Shown one piece after another: positions 15,424 to 22,247 of a stretch of 24,491 nucleotides of DNA; the stretch's first letter is position 1, and each line of letters starts with the position of its first letter. Source of the DNA: Thiohalobacter sp. (GTDB taxonomy: Bacteria; Pseudomonadota; Gammaproteobacteria; DSM-19610); contig JALVCM010000397.1 in the NCBI GenBank assembly GCA_027010005.1, forward strand, positions 1 through 24,491, in the 5' to 3' direction. A model generated the notes under the pieces. The model saw only the letters and a list, made by a program, of their open reading frames with translations. It did no database searches and was not told the origin of the DNA. A program made the position numbers and the translations under genes.

Positions 15424-15852
15424 TCACGGCCTTGTTTTCAGCGTGTTGGGTCGCAGGCGCAGTTCGAGTGTGCGGTTTCCTGTTTCAAGCACGACCCGTG
15501 AGTCCCTGATACGGACAACCCGGGCCGCTCCAATGCGGTCGCCTTCCTGGACGCGCACTCCATTGATAATGGCAATCCGGCGGTCATTGGAAAAAAGGAT
15601 GGATTGCAGTGCCCACCCGTCACGGTTACCGCTGCCGAAATAGACGGCGGGATCAATCGGGCGCGTGGGGTCGTTCAATGCGAAAACACTGCCGGAGAGC
15701 AGCAGGCCTGCCAGGAGTGCAACAAGGTAGCGGGAGAACCTCTGATAAATGCCTTTTCCGTCATTCCGGCGTGGGCCGGAATCCAGAGGTTTCAATGACA
15801 TGGATACCGGCATGCGCCGGTATGACAAATTAATCAGAGGTTCCCTAGACAT
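15424..15852 (-). CDS. mshK: MSHA biogenesis protein MshK (PilP-like), with a repeat inserted in its signal peptide region
   Basis: Small periplasmic protein, predicted to bridge the inner-membrane complex and the secretin as PilP does. The conserved part is the membrane segment YLVALLAGLLLSGSVFA, the mature start LNDPTRPIDP, and a beta-rich domain (LQSILFSNDRRIAIINGVRVQEGD to the end). ATG 15852 overlaps the mshJ stop by eight bases and has GGGGG six bases before it. Codons 4-39 are encoded by the 108-bp palindromic element 15736-15843, which is open in this frame. Leaving out exactly these 36 codons joins MSR to SRYLVALLAG, a compact signal peptide. ATG 15801 or 15813, inside the element, are alternative starts without ribosome sites. 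Function may be reduced if the long n-region harms export. Confidence 0.78.
   Translation of the reverse strand: MSREPLINLSYRRMPVSMSLKPLDSGPRRNDGKGIYQRFSRYLVALLAGLLLSGSVFALNDPTRPIDPAVYFGSGNRDGWALQSILFSNDRRIAIINGVRVQEGDRIGAARVVRIRDSRVVLETGNRTLELRLRPNTLKTRP
15736..15843. repeat. REPIN-like palindromic element inserted in the mshK reading frame
   Basis: A 108-bp element with 15-bp terminal inverted repeats (GAACCTCTGATAAAT at 15736-15750; 14 of 15 match at 15829-15843). Inside are two REP-type hairpins in opposite orientation: ATTCCGGC...GCCGGAAT (15763-15782), beginning GTCATTCC, and ATACCGGC...GCCGGTAT (15804-15823), ending TATGAC. The two-REP inverted layout fits a REPIN or small MITE with no transposase of its own. 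Its length is a multiple of three, and the minus-strand frame through it has no stop. Confidence 0.85.
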
Positions 15853-16495
15853 TACTGGCCCCCAGGGTATAGAGCTGCAGGTGTGTTGTGGCATGCGGGT
15901 ATTCAGTGCTCTGGAAGTCGACCTTTTGCCAGAAGAATTTCCATGGCAGGGACTCCAGTGATTTAAGGTAGGCCAGTACGTCCAGGTAACCGCCATCCAG
16001 GACGAGGTCGATCTGGTAGCGCCCTATGCTGGCAGCCTCACTGTTTTCCGTATCGAGGTCATCCAGCGTACGGGTACTGGCATCCAGTGAAATCAGTTTA
16101 AGACCACGGTGCTTCGACAGAACCTGTTCCAGCACCTCGGCAGCCTGCGCGGGTTCCACCAGAGCCCCGAGCTGGCTGACAATCCGGGTATCCAGTGCGG
16201 CGAGTTCCTGTTTGAGCCTGTCGCGTTGCTCATGGCGTGACTGCAGGGGATCTGTATCACTTCGATACTGCAACAGCCGGGCCTGTTGGCGCAGGGCGTT
16301 GAGGCGATTTTCGTGCTCGGAGATCTGTTCTCGAACCACCTGCTGTTTTTTCAGAACGGGCTGAAGTGCCAGCATATCAATGCTGAAGAACAGCACGGCG
16401 ACGGCCGTAGCCAGCAACAGGATTCTTTCCCGCAGGGCAAGTGCATCGATGCGATCTGCCAGCTGTTGTACGTGTTCGGGCAGTTTCAGTCCCAT
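15845..16495 (-). CDS. mshJ: MSHA biogenesis protein MshJ (PilO-like)
   Basis: 216 residues with a short cytoplasmic N-terminus, one membrane helix (about 25-43, RILLLATAVAVLFFSIDML), a coiled coil (about 48-110, VVREQISEHENRLNALRQQ), and a ferredoxin-like periplasmic domain ending in PHATTHLQLYTLG. This is the PilO/GspM-type layout, expected to pair with the PilN-like protein upstream in an inner-membrane alignment complex. The start lies inside the end of that gene (10-base overlap), and its stop overlaps mshK by eight bases. Confidence 0.9.
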   Translation of the reverse strand: MGLKLPEHVQQLADRIDALALRERILLLATAVAVLFFSIDMLALQPVLKKQQVVREQISEHENRLNALRQQARLLQYRSDTDPLQSRHEQRDRLKQELAALDTRIVSQLGALVEPAQAAEVLEQVLSKHRGLKLISLDASTRTLDDLDTENSEAASIGRYQIDLVLDGGYLDVLAYLKSLESLPWKFFWQKVDFQSTEYPHATTHLQLYTLGASNV

Positions 16496-17091
16496 GTCGG
16501 ATCCTCGCGGAAGTTGCGCAAAACGAAACCGATTTGTGGTTGTTCAGGGTCCGGCCGGGTCATTTTTACGGTTTCAAATGGCATTGCTGACAGTTCACTT
16601 TGCTTTGCCAGCTGTTGCAGGTAGACGGGAACCAGTTGTGCATTCAGTGTGCCGCCACGTACCTCGATACGGGCACGGTTGTCGACACTTACCCCTTCCA
16701 GCCAGAGTCCGGGGATATACTGTTTAGCAAGCGTAAGGAATTGATTATAAAAGCCATTCTGATTTTCTATGGCCAGGTCGTCAAAGCGTTCCAGCAGTTC
16801 GCTGCGTGCTTCGATACGGGTCTGCAGGTTTTCAATTTCATTGTCCAGGCTTTCGGTATCCGGGGTGCGCAGTGTGTCTTCCAGCGCACTGATTTCCTGC
16901 TGCATGTGGCTGTACTGTTGTTGCAGGTTATCAGCCGAGGCCTTCATGTTGGCCAGCGTCCAGCTTGCATGGACAAGGAGCAGCAACAGCAAAAAGGCCA
17001 CGGCAGCCGTAATTTGCGCCAGCGTGGCGGCAGAAAACACCTTGTGTTGTTTTCGAAATACCGGCTGGAAGAGGTTGATCTGCTGGTGCAT
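16486..17091 (-). CDS. PilN-like MSHA biogenesis protein (MshI2-type)
   Basis: 201 residues, first gene of the msh block. MHQQINLFQPVFRK resembles the PilN cytoplasmic motif (INL) that binds PilM. A membrane helix follows (about 23-43, TLAQITAAVAFLLLLLLVHA), then a coiled coil (about 47-110), then a periplasmic domain (FYNQFLTLAKQYIPGLWLEGVSVDNRARIEVRGGTLNAQLVPVYLQQLA) typical of PilN. GGAAGG lies nine bases before ATG 17091. In other type IV pilus loci a PilM gene precedes PilN directly; here no PilM-like gene is upstream, and the only one is at 4303-5229. Confidence 0.85.
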   Translation of the reverse strand: MHQQINLFQPVFRKQHKVFSAATLAQITAAVAFLLLLLLVHASWTLANMKASADNLQQQYSHMQQEISALEDTLRTPDTESLDNEIENLQTRIEARSELLERFDDLAIENQNGFYNQFLTLAKQYIPGLWLEGVSVDNRARIEVRGGTLNAQLVPVYLQQLAKQSELSAMPFETVKMTRPDPEQPQIGFVLRNFREDPTWD

Positions 17092-17135
17092 GCCGTTCAG
17101 CCTTCCAAAAATCCTGCTGGAGGAGCGGCGAAAAT

Positions 17136-17158
17136 CCCGGAAGTGTCAAAATTCCGGG
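17136..17158. promoter_or_regulatory. Inverted repeat in the msh leader
   Basis: CCCGGAA (17136-17142) and TTCCGGG (17152-17158) are exact inverted repeats separated by nine bases. They lie 45-67 bases before the first msh start and downstream of the candidate promoter, so the repeat could be an operator or a leader RNA hairpin. Confidence 0.35.
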
Positions 17159-17192
17159 TACCACACTGATTGGATAGACAAATTTCCAGCGC

Positions 17193-17201
17193 TTTATACC
17201 A
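17193..17201 (-). promoter_or_regulatory. Candidate extended -10 promoter of the msh operon
   Basis: On the minus strand TGGTATAAA is an extended -10 element (TG-N-TATAAA). No good -35 lies 17 bases before it. Transcription would start near 17186 and give a leader of about 95 bases before the PilN-like gene. Confidence 0.35.
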
Positions 17202-17421
17202 CCCTGGCTGGCAACTGCGGAATGGTCCCGGGCCTGCCGGGACGCCTTGTTTAGGCTGATTTTTTCTGCGCACAGGATGTAACACAGCAGTAACTTGCCG
17301 GCACAGGTTTTTGATGTCGAATGCTTTTTTGTCCATAGCGAGATGGATAAAGCAAGAAACAGGCCGAATTTTCGACAGCTTGGGTTACAGGGCTGCCTGG
17401 AACAGGGATTACCCGTGCTGG

Positions 17422-18375
17422 TCAGCAGGCATTGGCCCCGTTGAGCTGCAGACTGCCGGTCAGGGCTGCGAGGTCAGTCAATTGCTGGCGCTGCAGGTAG
17501 TCGGAAATCCCCTTGTTCAGGCTTTTGCACACCAGCGGGTCGTAGAACAGTGCGGTGCCAATTCCCACCGTCGTGGCACCGGCAATGAGAAATTCGATGG
17601 CGTCCTCGACGCTTGTGATGCCGCCCTGGCCAATAATGGGAATATTGTGTGCCTTGCACACCTGGTAGACCTGCTGCACCTTGAGCAGGGCGACCGGTTT
17701 GATGGCAGGCCCCGACAGGCCGCCCTGGTTGTTGCCGATTACCGGCCGGCGGGTTTCGATGTCGATGGCCATGCCCATCAACGTGTTGATAACGGCAAAG
17801 GCATCACTGCCCGCCTCGATACAGCGGCGGGCATTACCGGCAATGTCCGTCTGGTTGGGCGACAGCTTGGTGATCAACGGCTTGTTGGTTGCCTTGCGAC
17901 AGGTTTCCACCACCCTGGCGGACATGTCCGGGTCATTCCCGAACGCAACACCGCCCTCTTTCACGTTCGGGCAGGAGATATTGATCTCGATTGCATCGAT
18001 GGGCGAGTCATCAAAGCGCCGCGTGACCTCGTGGTACTCTTCCACGGTAGAACCGGACACATTGGCAATAAAGCGTGTTTCTTCAAAATCCAGCTGTGGC
18101 AGGATGCTGTTCACAACATGATCCACACCAGGATTTTGCAGGCCGATGGCGTTGAGCATGCCTGCCGGTGTTTCATAGACGCGGTGAGGCGCATTGCCTG
18201 GCCGGGCATCGAGTGTGGTGCCCTTCAGGCAGATCGCGCCAACATCGCGATTGGAAAATCCCCGTACCCGTGTATATTCCTCCCCAAACCCCACACAGCC
18301 GGACAGGAGCACCAGCGGTGAGTTGAGTGTCAGGCCGCAGAAATCGACGGCAAGCGGATTGGCAGTCTGGCTCAT
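17422..18375 (-). CDS. pyrD: Dihydroorotate dehydrogenase, class 1B type catalytic subunit
   Basis: Cytosolic FMN flavoprotein of 317 residues that oxidises dihydroorotate to orotate in pyrimidine synthesis. The active-site base of class 1 enzymes is a cysteine, and NISCPNVKEGG has it at residue 135, the same number as in Lactococcus lactis PyrDB. Class 2 enzymes use serine and have an N-terminal membrane helix, which is absent here. Other FMN or substrate motifs are KGTTLDARPGN, NAIGLQNPG, GGLSGPAIKPVAL, GQGGITSVEDAIEFLIAGAT and VGIGTALFYDP. Class 1B enzymes normally work with PyrK, an iron-sulfur/FAD subunit; no pyrK is in the window. No clear ribosome site precedes ATG 18375. It is divergent from trmL with 74 bases between. 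Confidence 0.93.
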   Translation of the reverse strand: MSQTANPLAVDFCGLTLNSPLVLLSGCVGFGEEYTRVRGFSNRDVGAICLKGTTLDARPGNAPHRVYETPAGMLNAIGLQNPGVDHVVNSILPQLDFEETRFIANVSGSTVEEYHEVTRRFDDSPIDAIEINISCPNVKEGGVAFGNDPDMSARVVETCRKATNKPLITKLSPNQTDIAGNARRCIEAGSDAFAVINTLMGMAIDIETRRPVIGNNQGGLSGPAIKPVALLKVQQVYQVCKAHNIPIIGQGGITSVEDAIEFLIAGATTVGIGTALFYDPLVCKSLNKGISDYLQRQQLTDLAALTGSLQLNGANAC

Positions 18376-18449
18376 GGAGAGGTCCGGTTAGCAGCTCGTG
18401 GGGCCGTATTTGACCTGAACTGCCGGCGAAAGAAAAGCGGATTAGCGTT

Positions 18450-18914
18450 ATGTTCCATATCGTACTGTTTCAGCCGGAGATCCCGCCCAATACCGGTAAT
18501 ATCATGCGGCTGTGTGCCAACACGGGTTGCCGGTTACACCTTGTGCGCCCGCTCGGCTTCGAACTGGAAGACCGCAAGCTGCGCCGGGCGGGACTGGATT
18601 ACCGCGAATGGGCCAGTGTTCAGGTACACGATACGCTGGAAGATTTTCTTGCAGATGTTCAGCCGAAGCACTTGTATGCGGTTTCAACGCACGGTACCCA
18701 GTGTTACAGCGATGTGGCCTATCAAGCCGGTGACGCCCTGTTGTTCGGGCCGGAAACCCGGGGGTTGCCGGCTGCGCTGCTCGAATCAGCACAGGTCAGT
18801 GCGGTGATACGCCTGCCGATGGTGGCCCGCAGTCGCAGTCTGAACCTGTCCAACACCGTTGCCGTACTGGTTTACGAGGCCTGGCGGCAGCAGGGATTTT
18901 CAGGTGCAGACTGA
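18450..18914 (+). CDS. trmL: tRNA (cytidine/uridine-34-2'-O)-methyltransferase TrmL
   Basis: SPOUT-fold methyltransferase of 154 residues that methylates the wobble ribose of leucine tRNAs with S-adenosylmethionine. The length matches E. coli TrmL (157). Family motifs are [20 protein letters not shown] at the start, [23 protein letters not shown] (trefoil-knot cofactor loop) and [19 protein letters not shown] at the end. The ribosome site is weak (GCGG about nine bases before ATG). It is a single gene, divergent from pyrD and convergent with the efflux operon. Confidence 0.96.
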   Translation: MFHIVLFQPEIPPNTGNIMRLCANTGCRLHLVRPLGFELEDRKLRRAGLDYREWASVQVHDTLEDFLADVQPKHLYAVSTHGTQCYSDVAYQAGDALLFGPETRGLPAALLESAQVSAVIRLPMVARSRSLNLSNTVAVLVYEAWRQQGFSGAD

Positions 18915-18917
18915 TAG

Positions 18918-19004
18918 CTTCGTCATTGCGAGCGTAGCGCGGCAATCTCCATGGTCTGGTACCAGACTGTCAGAGATTGCCGCGCTACGCTCGCAATGAC
19001 GAAG
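18918..19004. repeat. TCATTGCGAG-type palindromic repeat, intact
   Basis: Two perfect 32-bp inverted arms (18918-18949 and 18973-19004) enclose a 23-base loop that itself contains the 14-bp palindrome GTCTGGTACCAGAC. It fills the gap between the converging trmL and RND genes and can act as a bidirectional terminator. The core of each arm aligns without gaps with the repeat at 4153-4292. Confidence 0.95.
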
Positions 19005-19025
19005 TTAGCTGAGATGCCTTGATTA

Positions 19026-22000
19026 TTATTGTGGAGGTGTCAGCCGGTCCAGTCGTTTGCGCATTAATGCGTAGTACATGACCGGGATCACGACCAGCGT
19101 AAGGACGGTCGACACCAGCAGGCCGAAGATCAGTGCGATGGCCAGGCCACGGAAAATCGGGTCATCGAGGATGAACAGGGCACCAAGTATGGCCGCCAGG
19201 CCGGTGAGAATAATCGGTTTGGCGCGAATCGCTCCGGCGCGAATAACGGCTTCCTCGAAGGCAATTCCCCTGGCGACTTCGTCATTGATGAAATCCACCA
19301 GCAGGATGGAATTGCGCACAATAATCCCCGCCAGTGCAATCATGCCGATCATCGAGGTGGCGGTGAACTGGGCGCCGAGCAGTGCATGTCCCGGCATGAC
19401 ACCGATGATCGTGAGCGGGATCGGCGCCATGATGACCAGGGGGGTCAGGTAGGAGCGGAACTGGGCGACCACCAGCAGGTAGATCAGAATCAGTCCCACT
19501 GAATAGGCAATACCCATATCACGGAAGGTTTCGTAGGTGATCTGCCATTCACCGTCCCACTTCAGGCTGTAGCGGTAGGGGTTGTCCGGCTGCCGGACCA
19601 GGTGTTGCCGGACAGGTTCACCATTGGCAAGCAATGTTTCCCCGATCGTCTTGTGCAGCGCCGCCATGCCGTACAGCGGGCTGTCCAGCTCACCCGCCAT
19701 GTCGCCGGTCACAAAGACCAGCGGCAGGTGGTCCTTGCGATAGATGGAACGTTCGATGGTGGATGATTCCAGGGTCGCCAGTTCCGACAGGGCAACCTGT
19801 GTACCGGACTGGCTGCGTACCTTGATGCCAAGGACTTTTTCGATGTCTGTTTTTTCGGCGACGGGAAGTTCCAGGCGAATGGCGACGGGGTAGCGGGCGT
19901 TGGGGTCGTGCAGGTAACTGACATCCTCACCATCCAGTGCAGTCGACAGTGCGCGGACCACGGTCGCCTGGTCGACACCAAGCTGTGCGGCACGGCTGCG
20001 GTCAATATTTACAATCCAGCGCGGCGCGGCATGCTCGACACTGTCATCGACATCGACGATGTCCCCGGTTTGTGTGAATACCTGGCGAATCTGGCGGGCT
20101 ATTTTCACCTGCCCGTCGTAATCTGGCCCATAAATTTCCGCAACAAGTGGAGACAGGACCGGTGGCCCGGGCGGTACCTCGACAATCTTTACAACGGCAT
20201 CGAAGTGTTTGCCAATGGCCTGCAGGGGGCCACGCACACTGCGTGCAATATCGTGACTCTTGCGCGTACGCCGTGACTTGTCGACCAGGTTGACCTGGAT
20301 ATCACCGACAGACGCGCCTTCGCGCAGGTAGTACTGACGCACCAGGCCGTTGAAATTGATCGGGGCAGCCGTGCCGGCGTAGATCTGGTAGTTGTTCACT
20401 TCAGGTACGCCGGACAGGTAGTCCGCCAGTTCTGTCAGGACCCGGTTGGTCTGTTCGAGTGATGTACCCTCCGGCATATCAACAACAACCTGGAACTCTG
20501 ACTTGTTGTCAAAAGGCAGCATTTTCAGAACCACCAGCTTTACACCGGCCAGCCCCACCGAGAACAGGATGAGTACCAGCATGCTGGCAAGCATGAGGAA
20601 GCGGGCACGCTGTCCCTTGTCGCCGGACAGGAAAGGCATCAGCAAACGGCGGAAGGCGGCCAGCAAGCGCGAGTCCGCAGGGTCTTCGGTGCTGTGTACG
20701 TGCGTGGTGCGCAGCATTTTCAGTGACATCCACGGTGTGAAAACCAGTGCCACCGCAAGTGAAATCAGCATGCCCATACTGGCGTTGATGGGGATCGGGC
20801 TCATGTATGGCCCCATCAGCCCGGTGACAAAGGCCATCGGTAACAAGGCTGCAATGACGGTAAAGGTTGCAAGAATAGTCGGTCCGCCGACTTCGTCTAC
20901 TGCGACAGGAATGGCCTGTACCAGGTTCATCTTGCCCATTTGCATATGGCGGTGGATGTTTTCTACCACGACCACCGCATCATCCACCAGGATACCGATG
21001 GAGAAAATCAGTGCAAACAGTGATACCCGGTTGAGGGTAAAACCCCAGGCCCAGGAGGCGAACAGCGTAATGGCCAGGGTGATAATGACTGCGCTGCCGA
21101 CAATAATTGCTTCGCGCCAGCCCAGGCTGAAAATTACCAGCAGTACCACCGAGGCCGTGGCAAAAATCAGTTTCTTGATCAGGGTCTGGGCTTTCTGGTC
21201 AGCGGTGACACCGTAGTTACGTGTGACAGTAACGTTCACACCCTGCGGGATAAAAATGCCTTTCAGTGCATCCAGTCGTGCGATCACCTGGTCGGCAATC
21301 TGCACGGCGTTGGTGCCCGGCTGCTTGGCAATGGCCAGCGTCACCGCGGGATGTTCACCTGGCATTACACTATCACCCGCTGCCGCACCGGAACCGAACC
21401 AGACATACTGCCGTGGCTGTTCGGGGCCTTGCCGCACATCGGCGACATCACGCAGATATACCGGTTTGTCTGCGTGCATGCCAACAACCAGTCCGGCAAT
21501 TGTGTCAGCGTCACCGAGCAGCCGTCCTGCCTTGACCTGTACTTCCCGGTTGTCACGTACCAGCGTCCCGACATCGGCGGACTGGTTGGCCTGTTGCAAT
21601 GCGCTGCGCAGTGCTTGCAGTGTGAGCCCGTAACCGGCGAGCCGCTGCGGATCGAGAAGGACGTCCACGACCGGGGCCGGGCCACCTATTGTGTAAATAT
21701 TCCGGGTACCAGGTACCCGTTTCAGTTCGGTTTCCAGCGTATGTGCAATATGCCTGAGATCGGCTGCTGCACGGGTGGGGTCTTCCGTCCAGAGTGTCAG
21801 TGTCACAATGGGGACATCGTCGATGCCCTTGGGCTTGACCAGTGGCTGGCCGACGCCCAGATTGGCAGGCAGCCAGTCCTGATTGGAATACAGGGCGTTA
21901 TACAGGCGCACGATGGCCTCGGTACGTGGTTCGCCGACCAGGAACTCAATACTGAGGATGGACAGTCCCGGGCGTGACACAGAATAAATATGTTTTACGC

Positions 22001-22247
22001 CCTCGATTTCGGCCAGCACCTGTTCGGCAGAGCTGGTGACCAGTTTTTCCACTTCGCGCGCGGAAGCACCGGGGAACGGGATGAAGACGTTGGCAAAGGT
22101 GACGTTGATCTGTGGTTCTTCTTCACGCGGTGTCACAGCAATCGCGAACAGCCCGAGCAGCACACCCAGCAAGGCCAGCAGGGGCGTAATTTCGGTTTGC
22201 AGAAAACGGCGGGCAATGTTGCCCGAGAAGCCGGGCTGTTCATTCAT
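19026..22247 (-). CDS. RND-family efflux transporter permease subunit
   Basis: Inner-membrane proton-driven exporter of 1073 residues in the AcrB-like superfamily, working as a trimer with the adaptor encoded just upstream. Two homologous halves are visible, each with one N-terminal helix, a large periplasmic loop and a helix bundle. TM4 has the proton-relay pair Asp422-Asp423 in GILVDDAVVVVENIHR. The TM10 position held by Lys940 in AcrB is Arg978 (GIIVRNSILLVDF). TPREEEPQI after TM1 and EVPPGPPVLSP in the second loop mark a subfamily distinct from classical AcrB. Substrate cannot be told. The start ATG overlaps the adaptor stop by eight bases (ATGAATGA). No outer-membrane channel gene is in the window. 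Confidence 0.95.
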   Translation of the reverse strand: MNEQPGFSGNIARRFLQTEITPLLALLGVLLGLFAIAVTPREEEPQINVTFANVFIPFPGASAREVEKLVTSSAEQVLAEIEGVKHIYSVSRPGLSILSIEFLVGEPRTEAIVRLYNALYSNQDWLPANLGVGQPLVKPKGIDDVPIVTLTLWTEDPTRAAADLRHIAHTLETELKRVPGTRNIYTIGGPAPVVDVLLDPQRLAGYGLTLQALRSALQQANQSADVGTLVRDNREVQVKAGRLLGDADTIAGLVVGMHADKPVYLRDVADVRQGPEQPRQYVWFGSGAAAGDSVMPGEHPAVTLAIAKQPGTNAVQIADQVIARLDALKGIFIPQGVNVTVTRNYGVTADQKAQTLIKKLIFATASVVLLVIFSLGWREAIIVGSAVIITLAITLFASWAWGFTLNRVSLFALIFSIGILVDDAVVVVENIHRHMQMGKMNLVQAIPVAVDEVGGPTILATFTVIAALLPMAFVTGLMGPYMSPIPINASMGMLISLAVALVFTPWMSLKMLRTTHVHSTEDPADSRLLAAFRRLLMPFLSGDKGQRARFLMLASMLVLILFSVGLAGVKLVVLKMLPFDNKSEFQVVVDMPEGTSLEQTNRVLTELADYLSGVPEVNNYQIYAGTAAPINFNGLVRQYYLREGASVGDIQVNLVDKSRRTRKSHDIARSVRGPLQAIGKHFDAVVKIVEVPPGPPVLSPLVAEIYGPDYDGQVKIARQIRQVFTQTGDIVDVDDSVEHAAPRWIVNIDRSRAAQLGVDQATVVRALSTALDGEDVSYLHDPNARYPVAIRLELPVAEKTDIEKVLGIKVRSQSGTQVALSELATLESSTIERSIYRKDHLPLVFVTGDMAGELDSPLYGMAALHKTIGETLLANGEPVRQHLVRQPDNPYRYSLKWDGEWQITYETFRDMGIAYSVGLILIYLLVVAQFRSYLTPLVIMAPIPLTIIGVMPGHALLGAQFTATSMIGMIALAGIIVRNSILLVDFINDEVARGIAFEEAVIRAGAIRAKPIILTGLAAILGALFILDDPIFRGLAIALIFGLLVSTVLTLVVIPVMYYALMRKRLDRLTPPQ

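Larger units (their letters stand above)
17092..17421. other. Intergenic region between pyrD and the msh locus
   Basis: 330 bases with no gene I trust. It holds a candidate minus-strand promoter (17193-17201), an inverted repeat in the msh leader (17136-17158), and a perfect 7-bp hairpin GTCCCGG-GCCTG-CCGGGAC (17225-17243). That hairpin lacks a T-run on the minus strand. No clear terminator for pyrD was seen, so some read-through into the msh genes is possible. Confidence 0.6.

Noticed and set aside
15753..15827. Paired hairpins in mshK as a possible CRISPR array or transcription terminator
   Set aside because: There are only two opposed, imperfectly alike hairpins with no regular spacers, and no T-run follows; a REPIN-like element explains them better.
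17097..17336. A 79-codon minus-strand open frame in the pyrD-msh gap
   Set aside because: No signal, domain or clear ribosome site; it spans the candidate promoter and both inverted repeats, so a regulatory gap is the better reading.
17311..18321. A 336-codon open frame on the plus strand across pyrD
   Set aside because: It is antisense to a well-conserved pyrD, shows no family motif, and its composition is that of a mirrored coding strand.
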